DNA from: Gordonia alkanivorans NBRC 16433
GTDB taxonomy: Bacteria; Actinomycetota; Actinomycetes; Mycobacteriales; Mycobacteriaceae
Direction: 5' to 3'
NCBI RefSeq assembly: GCF_000225505.1
Contig: NZ_BACI01000120.1
Span: forward strand, 124,001 to 188,000
Length of the DNA stretch: 64,000 nucleotides
Position numbers and translations under genes: made by a program. Position 1 is the stretch's first letter. Each line of letters begins with the position of its first letter. The notes under the pieces were generated by a model that saw only the letters and a program-made list of their open reading frames with translations, was not told where the DNA came from and made no database searches. Positions 53,477 through 62,476 of the stretch are shown piece by piece.

Positions 53477-54433
53477 TCATGCCTGAGCGCTTTCCGCTGC
53501 GCCGCGGAGAGCCAGTTCGCGCGCCGCATCCAGGTAACTCATCGCGCCACGTGAACCGGGATCGTACTCGATGATCGTCATCCCGTAACCGGGTGCCTCG
53601 GACACCTTCACACTGCGGGGGATGATCGTGCCGAGCACCTTGTCGCCGAAGTGGCGACGGACTTCTTCGGCCACCTGGTCGGCCAGCTTGGTCCGACCGT
53701 CGTACATCGTTAGGACGATCGTCGACACGTGCAACTCGCGGTTGAGGTGCGCCTGAACGAGCTCGATGTTCCGGAGAAGCTGTCCCACGCCCTCGAGTGC
53801 GTAGTACTCGCACTGGATCGGGATGAGGACCTCACGGGCGGCGACCATCGCGTTGACGGTCAGCAGGCCGAGTGACGGCGGGCAGTCGATGAAGACGTAG
53901 TCGAGCTGATACTCGGCAAGCACTTCGTCCGAGAGGGCGTTGCGGAGCCTGTTCTCGCGCGCCACCAGGGACACGAGTTCAATCTCGGCACCGGCCAGAT
54001 CGAGTGTCGCGGGGACGCAGAAGAGACCCTGTTGGCTCGGCGACTCCTGGATGGCCTCCTGGAGCGTCACCTCTCCGAGGAGGAGTTCATAGACGGAGGC
54101 GATGTCCTCGGCGCGATGGTCGATACCCAGGGCCGTACTCGCGTTGCCCTGCGGGTCGAGATCAACGACGAGCACGCGAAGTCCACGCAGAGCCAGACCG
54201 GCAGCCAGGTTCACCGCAGTGGTCGTCTTGCCGACGCCACCCTTCTGGTTCGCGACCGTCATGATGCGGGTTTGCTGCGGGCGGGGGAGTTGGCCGGCAC
54301 CGCCAGGTGTCAGGACCTGACTCGCGCGCTCCGCAGCCATGGCGATCGGGGTGTCGGCGTATGGTTCGCCCGCGACGTGCGGGGCTCCAGCGGGTGGCGT
54401 TTCACGTGAAACGTTCGGGTCTTGCTCGACCAC
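53477..54433 (-). CDS. parA: Chromosome-partitioning ATPase ParA
   Basis: A 318-residue deviant Walker A ATPase ([19 protein letters not shown]) with the DLDPQGNAS and [18 protein letters not shown] motifs. It moves ParB-parS complexes toward the new cell pole. The frame is open further upstream, but the GTG at 54433 is preferred because AAAGGAG lies seven bases before it. A perfect parS site then falls within codons 7-12, where NVSRET is encoded. That arrangement could let ParB affect parAB expression. Confidence 0.95.
   Translation of the reverse strand: MVEQDPNVSRETPPAGAPHVAGEPYADTPIAMAAERASQVLTPGGAGQLPRPQQTRIMTVANQKGGVGKTTTAVNLAAGLALRGLRVLVVDLDPQGNASTALGIDHRAEDIASVYELLLGEVTLQEAIQESPSQQGLFCVPATLDLAGAEIELVSLVARENRLRNALSDEVLAEYQLDYVFIDCPPSLGLLTVNAMVAAREVLIPIQCEYYALEGVGQLLRNIELVQAHLNRELHVSTIVLTMYDGRTKLADQVAEEVRRHFGDKVLGTIIPRSVKVSEAPGYGMTIIEYDPGSRGAMSYLDAARELALRGAAESAQA
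54399..54412. other. parS: parS site inside the 5' end of parA
   Basis: GTTTCACGTGAAAC, a perfect 14-bp ParB-binding palindrome, is read within the parA coding sequence (residues 7-12). Confidence 0.9.
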
Positions 54434-54658
54434 GCGGGCACTCCTTTGACCTACTTGGTAGGCGTTCGAGTTGTCGGGTCCAGGGGACGTCGCCCCGGTT
54501 CCAACTGATGCAGAATCGTCAACGGCAGCGCGCTGAGTCGCACTGCCAGGACGCTTTCTATTCTGCGCCTTACGCGGACTCCATACCAATTCAGAACTCC
54601 CTCTGTGTGACACCGTCGGCACAATCGGCCGCACTACCGCGGATGATCCAGGCGATGC

Positions 54659-55360
54659 TCATCGCCGTCGCTGCTTTCTCGCGGCCCGCTCTGCCTTCGT
54701 CCCCACCACGACAGTCGTCGGGGTCTCGAGTATGGCCCCGCACGTGATTACCCGGAGGTCACTGATTCCGGTCCTCCCGACGACCGCGCGATCCCGCTCG
54801 ATCTCCTCGGCCGCAGACGATCCCTTGATCGCGATCATCCGTCCGCCCCCACGAACAAGGGGAGCGGACCATTTGGCGAGCCGCTCAAGCGGTGCGACAG
54901 CCCTGGACGTCACCACGTCCGCAAGACCTACGCCCGCGCGGACCGCCTTCTCCTCCGCACGGCCGCGGACGACTGCCACGTTCTCGAGGCCGAGGGTCTG
55001 GACTGCTCGCTCAAGGAAGGTACTACGACGAAGCAGCGGCTCGATCAGAGTGATGGACACATCCGGCCGTGCGATGGCGAGCGGTAAACCGGGTAGGCCC
55101 GCACCGCTCCCGACGTCGAACACGATCTCGTTCTTCTCGATCAGTTCGCCGATGACTGCACAGTTGAGGATGTGCCGATCCCACAGACGAGGAACCTCTC
55201 GGGGTCCCATCAGGCCGTGGTCGATGCCATCGGTGGCCAGAATTCGCCAGTAACCCTCCGCCAGTTCCTTACGTTCACCGAACACCGCGTCCGCCGAGGC
55301 CGGCGGGGTCTGCAGTGAATCAAGGTCGGGATGGTCATCGGGTTGAGCGTCTGACGACAC
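54659..55360 (-). CDS. rsmG: 16S rRNA (guanine-527-N7) methyltransferase RsmG
   Basis: A 233-residue SAM-dependent methyltransferase. It has RLWDRHILNCAVIGELI, the SAM motif FDVGSGAGLPGLPLAIARPD (about 88-107) and VTSRAVAPLERLAKWSAPLVRGGG. It modifies G527 of 16S rRNA; loss gives low-level streptomycin resistance in many bacteria. The C-terminus has a basic tail. The GTG at 55360 is preceded by GGAGG. A 225-base gap without recognised genes separates it from parA. Confidence 0.95.
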   Translation of the reverse strand: MSSDAQPDDHPDLDSLQTPPASADAVFGERKELAEGYWRILATDGIDHGLMGPREVPRLWDRHILNCAVIGELIEKNEIVFDVGSGAGLPGLPLAIARPDVSITLIEPLLRRSTFLERAVQTLGLENVAVVRGRAEEKAVRAGVGLADVVTSRAVAPLERLAKWSAPLVRGGGRMIAIKGSSAAEEIERDRAVVGRTGISDLRVITCGAILETPTTVVVGTKAERAARKQRRR

Positions 55361-55393
55361 TGCGCCTCCGTTTCTAGTTGGTCCTATGACAGT

Positions 55394-55407
55394 GTTTCAC
55401 GTGGAAC
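55394..55407. other. parS: parS-like site, one mismatch
   Basis: GTTTCACGTGGAAC differs from the perfect palindrome at one base. It lies 34 bases upstream of the rsmG start. Confidence 0.65.
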
Positions 55408-55451
55408 CTGGCGGGACTCACGGTCGGTGCACATGGAGCCCGGAGGCACAT

Positions 55452-55465
55452 TTCTCACGTGAAAC
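55452..55465. other. Degenerate parS-like site
   Basis: TTCTCACGTGAAAC keeps one perfect half and the CACGTG core but has two mismatches in the other half. Binding is uncertain. Confidence 0.4.
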
Positions 55466-55978
55466 CACATTGGTGTTATTCGATGGACCGCTGAACTCGT
55501 AGTCGCATGACCGGAGCAGAGTTGCCGATCCACGGCCCGGCGGACGAGTCGTTGGTCATGACGCCGAATCCAAACGCCCAGTTCTAACTCAATCGCTTGT
55601 CGTGCCACAGCTGGATCCGGTCGACGAGAGAGGAGCCCGGGGAAGCACTGTCGGATGCTCACCGCTACGCGTCATCACGGCACGGCGGCTTCTGGGGGGA
55701 GGGGAGCAGTCAACTCGCGATGCGGGCCTGCGCACCGACTCAACCCCGTCTGCTCTCAACCCCATTTGCTTCGTACCTCTCAAGTGTCCCTCACGATGGA
55801 CGACGCTTCGCGGCTCGGACGCCGACGAGATCTCAATCGGTCGCGAAAGGGTTGGATGAATCGGGGCCGGCAGAACGGGGCATTCATTACGGTGGCGGGG
55901 CCTAGGCACGCTTCTCGACTTCGGGCCGAGCGACGCCGCGTACACCGCGCTGGTTCCCGTGGACCTCAGCACCGCCCC

Positions 55979-55992
55979 GTTTCACGTGAAAC
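55979..55992. other. parS: parS site
   Basis: A perfect GTTTCACGTGAAAC palindrome in the non-coding spacer. Confidence 0.9.
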
Positions 55993-56424
55993 CAGATCGG
56001 CGACAGATGACGCGAGTCATGTCGCTGCCCGCCACGAAGGGCGACATCTACCATCATGCGAGCCTGCCAGCACTCACCGGCCCGCAACCAGACCGGCACA
56101 CTCACTAGAACCTCGGCTTCCTATGAAGGGACCGGTGAGAGTCTCTGTGGGGGGGACACTCCACAATCAGCATCGCACTTCGATTGCATCGAACCCGCGA
56201 ACGGATGGCCGCCAAGGGATGCAGACGGATTCGCGGAGTCGCATCGGGCCGCAATGAGCCGATCCAAAATGAAACGACACGTGACAAATCAAGCCCGATG
56301 ACTGAGGTCGCGGAGATCCGGTGCCATAGTTGGCCGGAGGGCGTCGAATCGACGGCTCTTCGCCGCGCACGAGAACCCATAACGTCCCCTCACGCGAGAA
56401 CTGACGAAGGCCCCAAAGACCGAC

Positions 56425-56438
56425 GTTTCACGTGAAAC
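56425..56438. other. parS: parS site
   Basis: A perfect GTTTCACGTGAAAC palindrome 71 bases from the jag operon terminator. Confidence 0.9.
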
Positions 56439-56508
56439 AACACCCCTGTAATTTCTCGCAGCCATTCGAGCGTCGGGAACCTTGAAGGGGAGGGGAGCCC
56501 GGAAACGA

Positions 56509-56539
56509 CTCAGGCCCCGACCGACGGTCGGGGCCTGAG
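56509..56539 (-). terminator. Terminator of the rpmH-rnpA-yidD-yidC-jag gene series
   Basis: A perfect 14-bp GC-rich stem (56509-56522 with 56526-56539) has a 3-base loop. It lies 26 bases after the jag stop. On the minus strand it is followed by TCGTTTCC, a weak T-run. Confidence 0.85.
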
Positions 56540-56564
56540 TGCAACTTGGTAGTCCGGGCGACTA

Positions 56565-57224
56565 CTACTCGGGGAGGACCACCACGCGACGCTTGGGCTC
56601 GGCGCCCTCGCTCTCGCTCACGACACCGTCGACGGCGGCGACCGCATCGTGGACGATCTTGCGCTCAAACGGAGTCATCGGATCCAGCGCCTCGCGCTCG
56701 CCCGACTTGAGGACGCGCTCGGCGACCTCGCGGCCGAGACGGGCCAGGCGGTCACGACGATCGGCACGCCACCGGGCGATGTCGAGCATCAGCCGGCTGC
56801 GCTCACCGGTCGCCTGCTGGACCGCGAGACGGGTCAGTTCCTGCAGGGCGTCGAGAACCTCACCCTTACGGCCGACGAGCTTCGTCAGGTCGTCACCGCC
56901 GTCGATGCTGACGACGGCACGATCACCGTCGACATCGAGGTCGATGTCTCCGTCGAAGTCGAGGACGTCGAGCAGCTGCTCGAGGTAGTCGCCCGCGATC
57001 TCGCCCTCTTCGACGAGGCGATCTTCGTCGTCCTCGTCATCGTCCTCGTCGTCGTCCTCGTCATCGTCGAAGTCCTCGGCGGACTCGTCGGTGACGTCGG
57101 TGTCGGCAGCGGTGTCCGCGCCGGTGGACTCGGCGGTGGACTCGGTCTGGTCTTCGGTCGTGGCCTTGGCGTCGTCCTGCGCCTCGGTCTCGGTTCCGGT
57201 TTGAGTTGCAGTCTCTGCTGTCAT
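56565..57224 (-). CDS. jag: Jag/KhpB-type RNA-binding protein
   Basis: A 219-residue protein. Its first 75 residues are highly acidic and disordered, including a DDDEDDDEDDDEDDED-like tract. A KH-like domain (about 80-155, with DDLTKLVGRKGEVLDALQELTRLA) and an R3H domain at the C-terminus (MTPFERKIVHDAV) follow. The family binds RNA and influences cell-wall synthesis and division. It is encoded after yidC as in mycobacteria (Rv3920c). ATG 57224 is chosen for its AGGTG ribosome-binding site; a GTG at 57233 is also possible. Confidence 0.93.
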   Translation of the reverse strand: MTAETATQTGTETEAQDDAKATTEDQTESTAESTGADTAADTDVTDESAEDFDDDEDDDEDDDEDDEDRLVEEGEIAGDYLEQLLDVLDFDGDIDLDVDGDRAVVSIDGGDDLTKLVGRKGEVLDALQELTRLAVQQATGERSRLMLDIARWRADRRDRLARLGREVAERVLKSGEREALDPMTPFERKIVHDAVAAVDGVVSESEGAEPKRRVVVLPE

Positions 57225-57268
57225 CTCATTCACCTAACTGTGTGCTTCTTCGAACAAGTCTTGTGCGG

Positions 57269-58459
57269 TCATCGCTTGCCGCGTTTCTTACCGCTCTTGG
57301 CGGTGGACTTCCCGCCCCGGTTGGGGGGTTGCTTCTTGGAACCCGGACCGGCGCCGGCGTTCGAGCGCGTCGGTTTCTGTCCCGGCTTCGGCTTCGCGCC
57401 CGGCCCGGAGTCCGTGGCGCCGCTGGGGGAGGAGTCGCTCGTCGCATCCGCGTCGTCGGTCGCACCCGCCTTGGTCATGGACACCGCTGTCGTCTCCGAG
57501 TTGCCGGATTCGTCTGCGGCTGCATTGCGTTTCTTCTGGCGGTCCGGACGCACACCCGGCTTGGGGGCATTCGCCTTCAGCTTCTCCTGCTTGAGGAGCT
57601 TGGCCTCTTCCTCTTCCTTGGCGATCTTGCCGAAGACCAGGTGCTGCTGGCCGTAGGTCCAGATGTTGTTGCTCATCCAGTAGAGGAGGATCGCGACGGG
57701 GAAGAACGGACCGGTGACCAGGATGCCGATGGGGAAGATGTAGAGCGCGAGGTTGTTCATCATCCGCGTCTGCGGATTCTCCAGTGCAGCCTCGGGCTGA
57801 CGCTGCACCGAGGCGCGCGAGTTCATGTGGGTGGCGATCGAAGCGACGATCATCATCGGCACCACGACGTAAGCAATCTGCGGGCGGGTGAAGTCGATCG
57901 GGGCACCCGGCTCGACGAAGGCCTGGAACTCGGTCGACGGTTCGACGAGATACGACGACAACGGGACGCCGAACAGGCGCGCGTCGAGGAAGTTCTGCAC
58001 CTGCTCCGCGCTGAATACGTAGTTGCCCTGCGACCGGGTCTCGGCGGCGCTCATGCCGAGCTGCCCCATGCCGGTGCCCATACGGTTGAACGAACGCAGC
58101 ACGTGGAACAGACCGATGAACACCGGGATCTGCAGCAGCATCGGCAGACAGCCGAGCATGGGGTTGAACCCGTGCTCCTTTTGGAGCTTCTGCATCTCTT
58201 CGGTCATCTTGACCCGGTCCTTGGCGTACTTCTTCCGAATCGCCTGGAGCTGCGGGTTGATTTCCTGCATCTTCTTCGTGGTGCGAATCTGCTTCACGAA
58301 GGGCTTGTAGAGAATTGCACGCAGGGTGAAGACGAGGAACACCACGGACAATGCCCAGGCGATGCCGTCGCCACCGGGACTGGCGGGCGTGACGTAGCTG
58401 AAGAGCCAATGCCACACCCACATGATCCCGGACACCGGGTAGTAGATGAAGTCGAGCAC
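57269..58459 (-). CDS. yidC: Membrane protein insertase YidC
   Basis: A 396-residue Oxa1-family insertase. Helices lie near 5-22, 33-52, 105-128, 185-205 and 225-245. Between helices 1 and 2 comes the cytosolic coiled-coil ([43 protein letters not shown] region). The fourth conserved block is [13 protein letters not shown]. The last about 110 residues are basic, Lys/Pro/Gly-rich and probably ribosome-binding. It inserts membrane proteins alone or with SecYEG. The GTG at 58459 is used. yidD lies 27 bases upstream. Confidence 0.96.
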   Translation of the reverse strand: MLDFIYYPVSGIMWVWHWLFSYVTPASPGGDGIAWALSVVFLVFTLRAILYKPFVKQIRTTKKMQEINPQLQAIRKKYAKDRVKMTEEMQKLQKEHGFNPMLGCLPMLLQIPVFIGLFHVLRSFNRMGTGMGQLGMSAAETRSQGNYVFSAEQVQNFLDARLFGVPLSSYLVEPSTEFQAFVEPGAPIDFTRPQIAYVVVPMMIVASIATHMNSRASVQRQPEAALENPQTRMMNNLALYIFPIGILVTGPFFPVAILLYWMSNNIWTYGQQHLVFGKIAKEEEEAKLLKQEKLKANAPKPGVRPDRQKKRNAAADESGNSETTAVSMTKAGATDDADATSDSSPSGATDSGPGAKPKPGQKPTRSNAGAGPGSKKQPPNRGGKSTAKSGKKRGKR

Positions 58460-58486
58460 GGGTCAGTACCCCTTACTTGTTGTTCT

Positions 58487-58843
58487 CTAGGTGGAATCGT
58501 TCCGCCGGGACGGTGGCTGATGGGTCCGGCCATCGTGGGCCGACTGCGGCCCGCCGGAGAGTTCACGGATCCGGCCGCAGAGATCGCTCCACAGTTCGCG
58601 GGGACCTTTGTCGGGAACCGGGTCGTATCCGGGCTTGTGCCACGGACCGCACTTGAGGAGCCGGACCGTCGCCAGCAGAGAGCCGTACAAGAAGCCGTGA
58701 CGTTCGAGGGCCTCCACTGCATAACCCGAGCAGGTCGGTTCGAACCGGCACGTGGGCAGCCGCAGCGGCGATACCCAGGTCCGGTAGAGCTCGATGAGAA
58801 AGATGACCGTGCGGCGGGGGAGCAGATGGGCTACCCGGCGCAT
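58487..58843 (-). CDS. yidD: Membrane protein insertion efficiency factor YidD
   Basis: A 118-residue protein with the family core LIELYRTWVSPLRLPTCRFEPTCSGYAVEALERHGFLYG and the CGPWHKPGYDPVPD block (three conserved cysteines visible). It assists YidC-dependent insertion at the inner face of the membrane. The C-terminus is extended by about 35 polar residues. The ATG has no obvious ribosome-binding site, so a slightly different start is possible. Confidence 0.92.
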   Translation of the reverse strand: MRRVAHLLPRRTVIFLIELYRTWVSPLRLPTCRFEPTCSGYAVEALERHGFLYGSLLATVRLLKCGPWHKPGYDPVPDKGPRELWSDLCGRIRELSGGPQSAHDGRTHQPPSRRNDST

Positions 58844-58961
58844 CCGGGCGATGACGGTGAGCTGATCGTCCGCGTCCGCGGGCGAGTCGGTCCGAGTGTT
58901 CGGAGTCGACGATGACGGGGTGGGGAGGGGGCCGATCCACGGTCATTCAGCTCGGCGTCGA

Positions 58962-59396
58962 TCATCGTCCGACACCCGCCCCGGTCGGTGTGCCTGCGGT
59001 GGGCGTCATCTCGATGACCCGCCGGCTGGTCAAAGCCGATCGCAGTTGATCCGCCAGTTCTTCACTGGTCCTGTCCGCGGCGCCGCGTCGAGCGCGGATC
59101 ACCACGTATGTCTCGACGGCCGGACAGAGATGCCGCGTAGCCGCGAACGCGGCCCGCAGCCGTCGTGCGACGGCATGGCGGACCACGGCGTTGCCCACCG
59201 ACTTACTCACGACAAGGCCGAGCCAGGGTCCACCTGTCATGGCGACGTCGCGGCGTAACCCGGTCGGATCCGGCCACTGTGGGCCGACCGGTGCCAGGTG
59301 TACGACGAAGTCACGAGCATTCACCCGCGCACCGGACTTCAGGGTGCGTGAGAAGTCGGATCCACGAGAGATCCGATGAGAAGACGCAGTCATCAT
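58962..59396 (-). CDS. rnpA: Ribonuclease P protein component
   Basis: A 144-residue basic protein binding RNase P RNA, which matures tRNA 5' ends. It shows RISRGSDFSRTLKSGARV near the start and the RNA-binding segment LGLVVSKSVGNAVVRHAVARRLRAAF (the RNR-type motif). The central AMTGGPW loop is normal. Two adjacent ATGs (59396 and 59393) are equally possible starts. The frame is open upstream across rpmH but is not protein-like there. rpmH is 40 bases upstream. Confidence 0.93.
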   Translation of the reverse strand: MMTASSHRISRGSDFSRTLKSGARVNARDFVVHLAPVGPQWPDPTGLRRDVAMTGGPWLGLVVSKSVGNAVVRHAVARRLRAAFAATRHLCPAVETYVVIRARRGAADRTSEELADQLRSALTSRRVIEMTPTAGTPTGAGVGR

Positions 59397-59436
59397 CAGC
59401 TGACCGGACCCGGAGGATCCGGTGGGTAGCCGACGA

Positions 59437-59580
59437 TCAGGCGGTGAGCTTCGCGCGGCCCTTGTTACGGCGGCTGCTGACGATCGCACGGCCGGCGCGG
59501 GTCCGCATACGCAGACGGAAGCCGTGCACGCGCGAACGACGACGGTTGTTCGGCTGGAAAGTACGCTTGCCCTTGGCCAC
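59437..59580 (-). CDS. rpmH: 50S ribosomal protein L34
   Basis: A 47-residue, strongly basic protein reading [20 protein letters not shown] from its GTG start and ending with [11 protein letters not shown]. This is the complete L34 sequence pattern. An AAGGAGT ribosome-binding site (59585-59591) lies four bases before the GTG at 59580. It heads the rpmH-rnpA-yidD-yidC-jag series that diverges from dnaA. Confidence 0.97.
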   Translation of the reverse strand: MAKGKRTFQPNNRRRSRVHGFRLRMRTRAGRAIVSSRRNKGRAKLTA

Positions 59581-59867
59581 GGTGACTCCTTGTGCTCCCT
59601 GTGAGCACGCCGGTTACCCGCACGTGACCCACATGTTGTCGTTGGTCGTTGATCCAGGACGGTGCCGAACTCTTGTCGGTGATGAACTCGGCGAACATGA
59701 CAAAACGCCGCGCAAATCCGCAACCTGGATGACCAGTCGAGACTACTGACAGCGCGCGCTCAAATCAAACGCGGTCGTCGGGGCAGCAGAACAGTCTCTC
59801 ACCAGGTGTGTTCTGGAGCACGCGGATCGCGACAATCAGTCTGAACGAGTCAATTGTCCCGATCGCT

Positions 59868-59896
59868 TTGTAGCCCGCCGACACCTCTGTTAGGTT
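59868..59896 (+). promoter_or_regulatory. Probable dnaA promoter
   Basis: TTGTAG (59868-59873) and TAGGTT (59891-59896) are separated by 17 bases. They lie about 200 bases before the dnaA start, leaving a long leader that contains the DnaA boxes. The rest of the rpmH-dnaA gap (59581-60095) shows no gene. Confidence 0.5.
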
Positions 59897-59991
59897 CTGT
59901 CAGAGCGTCGGCCACGAACCCCCGCCGGACACCAATGAAGTGTCGCCGGGATCCGAGGTTACCGACCAAAGTCCCAAGTTCGTCATCACCG

Positions 59992-60011
59992 TTGTACACA
60001 GGTGTGGATAA
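59992..60011. promoter_or_regulatory. Two DnaA boxes upstream of dnaA
   Basis: TTGTACACA (59992-60000, one mismatch to the actinobacterial TTGTCCACA) is followed by TGTGGATAA (60003-60011). The latter is the exact complement of TTATCCACA. They sit in the dnaA leader, as expected for autoregulation. Confidence 0.65.
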
Positions 60012-60095
60012 CTCTGTGGAGAGATGCGGTCGATGACGTGGGGTGCCCCGGCCCGCGTCAACGCTGGTAGTTTTCCGGGTCAGGAGGCCAGCCCC

Positions 60096-61628
60096 GTGAC
60101 TTCAGACCGCGACACATTCGGTGAGGTGTGGCAACAGGTCGTCGCCGAACTCAACGACGACGAAGCCGCACGTGACCACGAACCACTGACCCGCCAGCAG
60201 AAGGCGTGGCTGTCACTGGTCCGACCCCTCACCCTGACCGAGGGTTTCGCCCTCCTCACCGTGCCGACCGCTCTGGTCCAGGAACAGATCGAGCGGAATC
60301 TGCGCGAGACGATCCGTTCCGTGCTGAGCCGTCACCTGAACGAGCCGGTCGATCTCGGCGTCCGAATCCAGACACCCCGCAACGACGAGCCGATGCCCGA
60401 GCCGGCCGCGCCCGAACCCCGCGTGGTCAACGGCGCGGCGCCGGTCGACTACTCCGCGGTCCCGGGCGCGGCGATCGGTGCCGGCTTCCCGGCGACCCCG
60501 GGCGCCGGACCCGCGCCGGGTGGCGACACCGGCCGGCCGTCGGGCGACTGGGCCTCGTATTTCGCCGAGCGGCCGACCAGTACGCCGTCGCCGTCGGGCG
60601 CAAACCTGAACCCCAAGTACACCTTTGACACTTTCGTCATCGGTGCGTCGAACCGCTTCGCGCACGCGTCGGCGGTCGCGGTGTCCGAGGCTCCGGCACG
60701 GGCATACAACCCGCTGTTCATCTGGGGAGAGTCGGGACTGGGCAAGACCCATCTGCTCCACGCGGCCGGGCACTACGCCCAGCGCCTGTTCCCCGGGATG
60801 CGCGTCAAGTACGTCTCGACCGAGGAATTCACCAACGACTTCATCAACTCGCTGCGCGACGACCGGCGGGTGGCGTTCAAGCGTCGCTACCGCGACGTCG
60901 ACGTGCTGCTGGTCGACGACATCCAGTTCCTCGTGGGTAAAGAGGGTATCCAGGAAGAGTTCTTCCACACTTTCAACACGCTTCACAACGCGAGCAAGCA
61001 GATCGTCATCTCGTCCGATCGCCCGCCGAAACAGCTTGCAACACTTGAAGATCGGCTCCGTACGCGATTCGAGTGGGGACTGATCACCGACGTCCAGCCG
61101 CCGGATCTGGAGACCCGCATCGCCATCCTGCGCAAGAAGGCGCAGATGGACAACATCGCCGTGCCCGACGACGTCCTCGAGCTGATCGCGTCGAAGATCG
61201 AGCGCAACATCCGGGAGCTCGAAGGTGCGCTGATCCGCGTGACGGCGTTCGCCTCACTCAACGACGCCGCCCTCGACAAGTCGCTTGCCGACGTCGTGCT
61301 GCAGGCGCTGCTGCCCAACTCGGGCACCCTCGAGGTCAGCGCCGCCAGCATCCTCGCGATCACCGCCGAGTACTTCGACATCTCGGTCGAAGAACTGCGG
61401 GGCCCCGGCAAGACGCGATCCATCGCCCAGGCACGTCAGATCTCGATGTACCTGTGCCGCGAGCTCACCGACCTGTCGCTGCCGAAGATCGGCGAGACGT
61501 TCGACCGTGACCACACCACGGTCATGTACGCCGAACGCAAGATCCGCAAGGAGATGGCCGAGCGCCGCAAGGTGTACGACCACGTCCAGGAGCTGACCGC
61601 CCGCATCAAGCAGCGTGCGGTGGGCTGA
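60096..61628 (+). CDS. dnaA: Chromosomal replication initiator DnaA
   Basis: A 510-residue initiator. Domain I is at about 1-90 ([12 protein letters not shown] and [14 protein letters not shown]). A proline-rich variable domain II spans about 95-180. The AAA+ domain has Walker [12 protein letters not shown] near 211-221 and [13 protein letters not shown]. Domain IV binds DnaA boxes through [15 protein letters not shown]. The GTG at 60096 is chosen because AGGAGG lies eight bases before it; the frame is open further up to 60024 without a ribosome-binding site. It matches actinobacterial DnaA length. Confidence 0.98.
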   Translation: MTSDRDTFGEVWQQVVAELNDDEAARDHEPLTRQQKAWLSLVRPLTLTEGFALLTVPTALVQEQIERNLRETIRSVLSRHLNEPVDLGVRIQTPRNDEPMPEPAAPEPRVVNGAAPVDYSAVPGAAIGAGFPATPGAGPAPGGDTGRPSGDWASYFAERPTSTPSPSGANLNPKYTFDTFVIGASNRFAHASAVAVSEAPARAYNPLFIWGESGLGKTHLLHAAGHYAQRLFPGMRVKYVSTEEFTNDFINSLRDDRRVAFKRRYRDVDVLLVDDIQFLVGKEGIQEEFFHTFNTLHNASKQIVISSDRPPKQLATLEDRLRTRFEWGLITDVQPPDLETRIAILRKKAQMDNIAVPDDVLELIASKIERNIRELEGALIRVTAFASLNDAALDKSLADVVLQALLPNSGTLEVSAASILAITAEYFDISVEELRGPGKTRSIAQARQISMYLCRELTDLSLPKIGETFDRDHTTVMYAERKIRKEMAERRKVYDHVQELTARIKQRAVG

Positions 61629-61649
61629 CACTCCTCTTCTCTGCTCTCC

Positions 61650-61682
61650 ACGCGCCTCTCGTGCCTTGCACGGGAGGCGCGT
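61650..61682 (+). terminator. Terminator of dnaA
   Basis: A 15-bp stem with one G-T wobble (61650-61664 with 61668-61682) and a CTT loop, 21 bases after the dnaA stop. It is followed by TT and a T-rich stretch. Confidence 0.75.
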
Positions 61683-61731
61683 TTCGTGTGTCAAGGGCGT
61701 GTGCAGGCCTGGACGCCGTCATATCCCGATT

Positions 61732-61819
61732 CCTGAGGTGCGAGCGTGGGGGAGCCTCAGAGGGGCGAGACGGCGCACTGGGCCTTCGAGGCTCGTCGCC
61801 ACGCTCCTCGCACCTCAGG
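61732..61819. repeat. REP-like imperfect dyad in the dnaA-dnaN gap
   Basis: Perfect 13-bp arms CCTGAGGTGCGAG (61732-61744) and CTCGCACCTCAGG (61807-61819) flank further complementary segments (CGTGG/CCACG and GAGCCTC/GAGGCTC). The whole can fold into one large cruciform. Similar GAGGTGCGAG-type dyads occur, from memory, as dispersed intergenic repeats in Gordonia and Rhodococcus. Confidence 0.6.
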
Positions 61820-61885
61820 CAGCGGTAGCCGGCTCTCGCACCTCGCTCCTCGCACCTCAGGCAGCGGTAGCCGGCTCTCGCACCT
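61802..61885 (+). repeat. Perfect 42-bp tandem duplication next to oriC
   Basis: The 42-base unit at 61802-61843 is repeated without change at 61844-61885. Each unit contains one copy of the right arm of the REP-like dyad, so the duplication offers two alternative pairing partners for the left arm. Confidence 0.9.
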
Positions 61886-62476
61886 CGCACCACCCGGGAA
61901 GAGATGACACCACTGTCCGCCGGCCCCGCACGGACGTCGGATCCATCACCGAGAACCACAACTCTGTTCCCCGGGTCGAGACTGACACGTCGATCTTCTG
62001 TGTTCTCGCACACTCGGATCGGCCGTCTGGAATGACAATTTTCAGGTCCTGAGGCTGTGGATCGGCATGGGATAACAGCCGAAGACCTGTGCACCGACGG
62101 TGGACGCCGCGCGAACAACAAGTTTTGTCCACAGACTCTTTGGATTCGACTCAACGACGCTCCACCGGTCATGCACACCCGCGCACCCCGTCCGACTGGC
62201 CCGATGTAACTGTTGTCCACAGATTCCACAGTTCCTATTACTGAGATGGATCCCTCTCTAAAGAGAAATCTTTTGTAAGAAGGACTGTGCACAAACACCC
62301 ATCCGCGGGCCCTGCAGGCCCGTCCTCCCGGATGGACTGAGTTGGCCCCAACCATCCCGGCATCGGCGGTCGCGTTCTACAGTGGGATTCCCGGATGTGG
62401 GACGTGATCGACCATGCCGTCGTTTCGGCTCCGGCATGCCGACGATCCGCACGAGAGAGAAGGGCAATCTCCCAGC
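61886..62476. other. oriC: Replication origin region (oriC)
   Basis: The dnaA-dnaN gap holds two exact actinobacterial DnaA boxes TTGTCCACA at 62125-62133 and 62213-62221, and a one-mismatch box TGTGCACAA (complement TTGTGCACA) at 62286-62294. Between and after them lies the most AT-rich stretch of the gap (about 62222-62285, including TCTCTAAAGAGA), a plausible unwinding element. Further weaker boxes may exist. Position between dnaA and dnaN is standard for this order. Confidence 0.8.

Larger units (their letters stand above)
55361..56508. other. 1.15-kb spacer with parS-type sites and no convincing gene
   Basis: Between rsmG and the terminator of the jag operon no frame shows protein-like composition or a believable ribosome-binding site. 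The region carries two perfect and two degenerate parS palindromes and is lower in GC than the flanking genes. In the mycobacterial gene order I know, rsmG and jag are close together, so the spacer may serve as a centromere region. Confidence 0.6.

Noticed and set aside
55589-56257. Open frames of 100-200 codons in the rsmG-jag spacer
   Set aside because: None has a convincing ribosome-binding site or recognisable pattern, and frames on both strands look equally random. The spacer is treated as non-coding.
57206-58915. A 569-codon plus-strand frame across yidC and yidD
   Set aside because: It is the antisense shadow of two well-recognised genes and shows no family features.
61802-61885. CRISPR-like reading of the repeated unit near oriC
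   Set aside because: There are only two directly abutting copies with no spacers and no cas genes. It is a simple tandem duplication.
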